Of a stretch of 64,000 nucleotides of DNA, positions 58,081-64,000 are shown one piece after another. The notes below the pieces were generated by a model. It saw only the letters and a program-made list of their open reading frames with translations, searched no databases and was not told where the DNA came from. Origin of the DNA: Pseudofabraea citricarpa. Taxonomy: Eukaryota > Ascomycota > Leotiomycetes > Helotiales > Dermateaceae. Each line of letters opens with the position of its first letter. Positions within the stretch are counted from its first letter, which is position 1. Location: contig JAPWGK010000034.1 in the NCBI GenBank assembly GCA_029641185.1, positions 1-64,000 on the forward strand. The letters run 5' to 3'. A program made the translations under genes and the position numbers.

Positions 58081-59202
58081 TCAGTCAAACTTGACAGCCA
58101 ATCTTCCACGAGCTTTTCCATCGAGCATCGTATCAATCATCTCCTGCACTTGTTCAAGCCTGTAAAAGGTTACATGAGGCCTGATATTGTGTTTCGCTGA
58201 AAACTCAATGCAAGGACCCATCTTCTGTGGAATGCTATTGCTAGCACCACCCACTCGGAACTTTCCAAGTGCAACTTCCAATGCATTTAACGTAATAGGC
58301 TTCTGGGGGATACCAACGACCATCATGATTCCACCAGCCCTCAATAAAATTGGGGTGGAGTCATAAGCTGGCTTGGAGTTGGTGCAATTGACCGCAGCAT
58401 GACAACCACCACCAGTAATATCCTTGATCTTAGCAACGTATTCCTTGTCATCCTTAGGATTGAATGTGAAGTCGGCACCTGAAGCCTTAGCTGTCTCTAA
58501 TTGCTCATCAACAAGATCAATAGCAATGACTTTGTACCCTAAAGCTTTGGCATATTGAACGCCTACCTCATATTAGCACTGCATTCTACTTAGTTATGGG
58601 TACATACCAAGATGACCTAGCCCACCACATCCAATGATAGCCATCCATTCTCCAGGGTTGATCTTTGCCTCAGTCACTCCTTGCCAACTCGTAACACCAG
58701 CACAGAAGAGTGGTGCTGCTTCGTAAAGATCCAAACTCTCTGGCAGAACAATTGCATTCTTCCAGTGCGAAACCACATATTCCTGAAAGAATCCATCCCT
58801 TCCGAATCCGGACATGACAGCCTTCCCACTCAAGCACCACCCATTATGTATCTGACAACCCGCACATTCATAGCAGACTTGTTCTGGACAGAGGAAGCCA
58901 ATCTTGGCACCGACTTGTAAGGTAGGATTCGTACAATTTTCTGGGACGGACAGGATAATTCCAGTGGCTTCATGTCCAATTGTAACTGGTCTTCCGTCGC
59001 CCAAAACTATGCCCGCCTCGTTCGGCTCGAAATGCATCAGATCGCTGTGACAGAGGGAAGCCGATGCGACCTTAATGAGTAGCTGGTCTTGGGAGGGTGC
59101 CGGGAGTGGAATCGAATTAATCGAGACTGAATTCGTTTTGGATGAGTATTGAGCCGCTTTCTGCATCTCTGGCACGTCTTTGGATTCGCTGAGGGAGCCC
59201 AT
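58081..59202 (-). CDS. Zinc-dependent alcohol dehydrogenase
   Basis: Two exons (59202-58608 and 58562-58081) give 358 residues. The ATG at 59202 is chosen; the frame runs six codons up only to a TTG. Catalytic zinc ligands are Cys51 (SLCHSDL), His77-Glu78 (GHEATG) and Cys167; the structural zinc site uses Cys110, Cys113, Cys116 and Cys123. The NAD(P)-binding motif is GCGGLGHLG (191-199). Sequence and length fit the yeast-type alcohol dehydrogenase branch of medium-chain dehydrogenases, acting in the cytosol on short alcohols or aldehydes. The exact substrate is unknown. Confidence 0.9.
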
Positions 59203-60542
59203 TGTTGCTTGTGATTTCAATTCTAGAACCTAGAAATGTGGTTGAGGCTGTAATGGTTGCAATGGAAGACAAGAGACAAAGGAATCCAGACAGCCAAACG
59301 AGATTGACCTACAGATCATACTTTTGTATATAATCACGTCCGGCGAAAGACAGCCGCCCACTAACATAGTGAGGCATGACTGCGGTTGTCCGTTGTGCAA
59401 CGCAAGACGAGTCGTGCAAGATGCATGTGGCGTACACAATGAATCAAGAAGTGCGTGGCCAAAGGAGAGGAGCTAGTTGCGGATCATCTGGTACGCAGCT
59501 GTGGTGAGGGGGGAACCGTGTTGGGGAGTTGAAGGTGTTGATGGAAATGTTTATCCGTACAAGGCACGTCATTTCAAGGAGGCCCTGTTCACGTGACTGT
59601 GATACAGACCATTCCTGCCACAAACCCCACCTCCTGAAAATGTGCAACCTCGAGTCTGATTCGCGAGAATCCCTTCAAGTGAAGCCACATTGAGTTGAAA
59701 GGTCTGGGGAAGACCCTTAATCCGGGGATGTATTTGTCCGTAGTGTGGGGTAACCCGAGTAATCGCTCGTCATATCCGTATCTTGGTCACTGTAGTCGGT
59801 GACTCTGGTCCTCGGGATTAGATTCAAACAAGATATTTACATGGAATAAGTGGTAAGCTCTTTTTTCTATTTGATTTGACAAAATTAAAGTTTTCTTTTC
59901 ATGTCAAGCTTGCATCCATCTTTCTGCCTTTTTTAAAAAACTCCGCAAATACATTCCACAATGAAAGACCCATGCAAATTATTTTATTCGGGTATGACTT
60001 TAGCAAGAAGAATGCTGCTCTGTCTTTCCTGGCAGGTGAATAGGCATCGCGGGAAGCAGCCTCTCTTAGTATGTTGATACTTTTCTTTGAGCCGAAGCTG
60101 AATTGCTTTAGGTCCAAACCACTTCCTGAGAGATTTACAAGTACTTGAACAATTTCGCTGCTAATTGTACGTTAAATTAATACAAGTGTTCGGTCCCAAG
60201 ATAGAAGCCGTGGACGGTTTCCGTGCATGGAGAGATGAGTGTATGAAGAAGACGATTTAGAACGAGGAATGTAGATCTTGGTATAAGAACAAATCCGCCA
60301 CAAGTACGTATGCATCTCCGCTATATAGCCGCCATGGAGGAGCAGGCTGTATTATATTGAATGAAGCATTGAAATGTTCCACTATATGATATCATCCCTG
60401 CACTTTAGCATATACATGCATATTAATCTACCTACCTAGTTAATTATCAACCCGAAGCGAGTACCCCAAACAAGCGACGCAAACGCAGTGCTGAAAGTTG
60501 CCCAAACTCGCAATCCACATTATCTATTCATCTCATCTCATC
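59203..60542. other. Intergenic, no gene seen
   Basis: Promoter side of the dehydrogenase and 3' side of the cutinase gene. Frames here start at non-ATG codons or are short. Confidence 0.5.
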
Positions 60543-61404
60543 TCAAACAGCAGAAGCAACCACGAACCCCGCAGCCGTCACCGCATCCGTGGCATAAGTC
60601 AAGTGCGGCAACAAGATCAGCGCACCGCCTTCACAGATATTATCACCATCATGACAAACGACGAGGACTTTCTCAGGCGAGATATTGGCAACGGTCTTCC
60701 CTTGATCTAAACAATCCGGTCAGCTGATAAAACAAGCATTAAACTGAGGAGGAAACTCAAACATACCGGGATCGCCAAAGATCACAACCGAGCTAATCTT
60801 CTCTGCCGTGGCTGAAGGGAGAAGAGCAGTCGCATCATGAAGGACCTGGCCGCCTTGAGAATAGCCCGCGACGACGAGATGCGTCTCTGGACAAGTGGCC
60901 AATGCATTCTGGATCAAGACGACCCTTTTACACCATCAGCAACATGTACTTCAAGGGCTGGGAGTAGAAGACTTACATCTCAGCACTCGCAGCCGGATCG
61001 CCTCCTTCCAAAAACCCTCCCACTTCAGCCGCATAATCATTGACACCCTGGACGGCTACATTGTCATCACCGACGATTCCCTTCAGAGCCTCGAAGAATG
61101 GTGGTCCGACGATGACTCCGACGTTTCCGGGCTCGCTAGTCCCCCTCGCGAAAATGATCGTGTATTCCTTACAGGGGCCACTGAGTTCATTATACGTAAT
61201 TTGTATGCCGGCCGTCGCGGCAATGGCCTGCTCGGTAACAGTTATCAGGTTGGCTACATCGTTGATGTTGCCTTCGAGTCCTGGCACGGCGTTGAGGATT
61301 GCGTTCAGGATCTCAAGAAGGTCACGGGTTTGAACAGCCGATGGGAGCGGTATGCATGACGAGAGGGTAATTAGTGCCACCAGGGCAAATAGGTAGTTCC
61401 GCAT
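60543..61404 (-). CDS. Cutinase family esterase, secreted (CE5)
   Basis: Three exons (61404-60977, 60924-60767, 60706-60543) give 249 residues. A signal peptide (MRNYLFALVALITLSSC) is present. The fold starts at about residue 75 (CKEYTIIFARGTSEPGNVG, the cutinase signature). The catalytic triad is Ser165 (GYSQGG), Asp217 (GDNIC) and His230 (LLPHLTY). Four cysteines for the two disulfides are visible. Cutinases cleave ester bonds in plant cutin; members of this broader family also act as acetyl xylan esterases, so the substrate is open. It is a likely host-surface enzyme. Confidence 0.9.
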
Positions 61405-62732
61405 GGCGACTTGATTATTAGCAAAAGATTAAACGAGAGCGGGCTGAGAGACAAGAACAACGGTTGAATTCTTGAAGACCTTCGTGGGTACTTATGGAAT
61501 AAACACAGCGTGAGAACTATAGTACGGACCTATAGAATAATGCATCACCTGCATGGCCATCGACTAAGCGGTAGGTAATTTAATTCGTCCGTTGTCTGCC
61601 CTCAAAAGTCACCAGTGAAAATAAGCATTTACCCGGGTACATCAACTGTTGAATTGTCTCCAATTGTGGGAGAGAACAAGGGCCGTACCACAGATAGACA
61701 CGGATCCAAGCGGGTGGAGACAAGGTCTGGGGTTAGCTCGGTGCCATCCGAATTTGCCATAAGGTTTGCCGGAAAGCTATAGTTGGTATTTTGCTAAGTG
61801 TGGTAGTCACGAGAGCTGATAATAGATCGCACACCATAGCTCTTGATAACGAACAGTATGCCTACCTTATTTCAAATAAAATCCATTGCATCAAATGCAA
61901 ATTCTATTTGAATCTCTCCGAAACTCCAGAAAACAACTCCTGCCAGTTTAGGGTTGGGTAGAAAAGTCATTGGTCATGTGGTAGAAGTAGATCGGCAATG
62001 GCGCAAGAAGCGAGCTCCAATCACATCTCAAAGCAGGCATTCGACCGGTAGTGACATTTATTAGGCGCTACCGATCGTGATTGACAAAGTGATTCGTTTC
62101 AAGGGTTTGTCAAAGCTGAGGATGGAAGTGAGTAAAGGCTCCAGGAGGATTAATCCAGAAAATCTCTTGAGACAAAGCGGAAATTTGATTGAGAACAGAC
62201 AGGAACTTTCTGCATAATATGAAGCCGTACTTGGGTTCACATATCAACTTCACCGTGCACACTTGATGCTAAAAGACGTGATCTAGTGCAACTTGACTCC
62301 ACAAGAAGTCTTGCTTCACAAGGAGTCTTTCAATGCAATCGAAATTTTAGATTACGGAGATTACAAATGCCGTGCTAACATCACAAGTTAAAAATCAGCG
62401 CATGATAGCTGGGGCCAGAGACAGCCCGAGAATAACACCGAGTACATAAGAATATAATACAAGCTGAACACATTATAAGATAGTGCTTCACTTGGCTTTT
62501 GGAGGGGATGAGAAGCCGCTCGGCTTGGGATGTCTTCATGGGGAAGCTCGCTTACTGCACGTGCTACTTGCATGCGGGGTCCGGAGAATGCGGAGGTGGA
62601 ATGAAGGAAAATCTTTACATCAACATGCCCCAAAGATCGAAGGTGGAGACAGAAGCAAGATGTAAATTGTAACGTTGGCTTTTTGCTCCACAAATTTCGT
62701 ATCCAACCAATCTTGATAGACCAAGTCAAGAT
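61405..62732. other. Intergenic, no gene seen
   Basis: Promoter side of the cutinase gene and 3' side of the RTP1-like gene. The frame at 62388-62729 shows no family resemblance. Confidence 0.5.
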
Positions 62733-64000
62733 TCATTCAATCTCTTCTATCCTCGGTCTCGGTCTATCGCTTCCCATACTTGGATTGATAGATAATCCAG
62801 CCAAGTGCTGTATCTCGGGCGCAGAATCCGAATTGGGAATAAGTGACTTCATCTGCCACGACTGGAGACTCTCGATCACATCTCTTGCATGCTGTCGCAC
62901 AAGCCCGTCATTATCGCTGCTCTCCACATAACCCAACACCCTCAGGACATCATCAAGACTCTGTCCCACAAAACCAAAACCAATGTTCTTACGTTCTGTC
63001 CTAGCTGCCTCTAGCGCATGGGCAAGACTGAGAACGAGAAGAATTGCTGATCGTCGCAATATTCCTTTCTCCAGTTCTGGCTCAAGAGTCAAGATGTGAA
63101 TAGAGAGATCAACTGCAGCTGCTATCAGAGCAGAACCAATACCAGAAGCGTTCAATTCGATTGCCGAGCCAAGGATTGAAAGAGAAGATGCACGAATGCG
63201 TACATCTTCAACTCCTCGTTTGCTCTCCCAGCCTGAAACAATCTGTGATATGAGTTCTCCATCTTCTTGTGATAAATCTCCACCCAGAACTTCGTCCAAT
63301 TGAGGTACAGGTCCATCCCATACTTCTTCTGCTTCTTGAACCCGCTTTCGTTTGACACGAGCACGCTTGATTTGCTCTTCTTCTGATTTCGGCCTTCTCC
63401 CTCGGCGGCCAGCTACCGAAAGTAATCCTTGACACACAAACTTAGAGACATCTCCAATGAAAACTTGAAATGAGTTTTGGATGACTTGAAGTAGTGCCTC
63501 ACCGAGCCTTAATCTCGCATCAAGCTCCGAATCCTCGTTTACATCAACATAACGCTCAATTAAATCTCTCAAAACTGATTTTGGATGTTGTCGTGAAATC
63601 TGCATGAAAGATCTGATGACACGGAGATAGATATATTCTTCGTCATCCTGAAGTAAAGAAGAATAAAGAACAAGTAATGCAGGAATATCAATCACTGGGC
63701 TATTTGTCTCCACGAGTTTGGAGAGAAGTTCCAGGCCTTGAACTCGTACAGGCGGAGGAGATTCCGTTGATGTCAAGTAAGACATTGATAACCTGTAACT
63801 TTTACGGTCTTCTTCCTGCTGATCCAGGCGTGGATTGATTATTGGAGCAGGTTCAGAGATTGTTTTGTGAAATTTTAACAACAGCAGCAGATTTCCTGCC
63901 GTTAATGAAATTTCTAGATTTCTTTGCTTGCTAATCGCACTCAACGGTTTGCGGAGTTCCTTGAGCTTTTTTTCAGTCTCGGCATCAGACTTGAAGCTCG
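62733..64000 (-). CDS. RTP1/TANGO6-like protein, C-terminal part (cut by window edge)
   Basis: The minus-strand frame is open to the window edge at 64000 and its first in-window start-like codon (63944) is only a TTG, so the true start lies outside. About 422 residues are visible. They are helical repeats with the two RTP1 C-terminal domains: the first around VRVQGLELLSKLVETNSPV, LLQDDEEYIYLRVIRSF and VLRDLIERY, the second around DVRIRASSLSILGSAIELN and RRSAILLVLSLAHAL. The link KRARVKRKRVQEAEEV is basic. RTP1 in yeast helps assemble and import RNA polymerase II; the animal relative is TANGO6. The acidic EDGE loop and Pro-rich end are unremarkable. Confidence 0.8.
   Translation of the reverse strand, partial: SFKSDAETEKKLKELRKPLSAISKQRNLEISLTAGNLLLLLKFHKTISEPAPIINPRLDQQEEDRKSYRLSMSYLTSTESPPPVRVQGLELLSKLVETNSPVIDIPALLVLYSSLLQDDEEYIYLRVIRSFMQISRQHPKSVLRDLIERYVDVNEDSELDARLRLGEALLQVIQNSFQVFIGDVSKFVCQGLLSVAGRRGRRPKSEEEQIKRARVKRKRVQEAEEVWDGPVPQLDEVLGGDLSQEDGELISQIVSGWESKRGVEDVRIRASSLSILGSAIELNASGIGSALIAAAVDLSIHILTLEPELEKGILRRSAILLVLSLAHALEAARTERKNIGFGFVGQSLDDVLRVLGYVESSDNDGLVRQHARDVIESLQSWQMKSLIPNSDSAPEIQHLAGLSINPSMGSDRPRPRIEEIE

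Overview
The window looks like a filamentous ascomycete (Pezizomycotina) chromosome segment. Genes are split by short GT-AG introns of about 45-60 bases, and one long AT-rich block carries the dinucleotide scar of repeat-induced point mutation (RIP). The gene content (galactose oxidase, rhamnogalacturonan lyase, cutinase, trypsin, multicopper oxidase, Pth11-like receptor) suits a plant-associated fungus, perhaps a Leotiomycete; that placement is inference. Exon joins below were read by hand, and summed exon lengths were checked for frame wherever a protein length is given for a spliced gene.

Layout. 1-12470: gene-free RIP block with tandem repeats and palindromes. 12844-26000: galactose oxidase (-) divergent from a DyP-type peroxidase (+), a kinase-like protein (-), a PL26-type exo-rhamnogalacturonan lyase (-) and a trypsin (-). 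27095-35754: a small biosynthetic locus made of a 15-exon NRPS-PKS hybrid of 1926 residues, read as C-A-T-KS-T-TE with no acyltransferase, plus a drug-efflux type MFS transporter. 37483-39970: a phosphotransferase-like protein and a small four-cysteine orphan. 39971-44099: a gene-poor stretch with a degenerate 102-base tandem repeat. 44100-54281: a Dal5-type transporter, a Pth11-like receptor with an incomplete CFEM domain, and two divergent multicopper oxidases, one with all copper ligands and one that lost most of them. 55013-64000: a glycine-zipper protein, a TRI12-type transporter, a zinc alcohol dehydrogenase, a cutinase, and the C-terminal part of an RTP1/TANGO6-like protein cut by the window edge.

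How they may work together. Galactose oxidase makes hydrogen peroxide and DyP uses it, and the two share a promoter region. The lyase, cutinase and trypsin are secreted enzymes for plant polymers and proteins. The hybrid synthetase resembles the tenuazonic acid synthetase (TAS1) type, where an NRPS module feeds a lone KS that closes a tetramic acid ring, but here a second carrier domain and a thioesterase follow the KS. This hybrid and the active/inactive multicopper oxidase pair are the most unusual items in the window.
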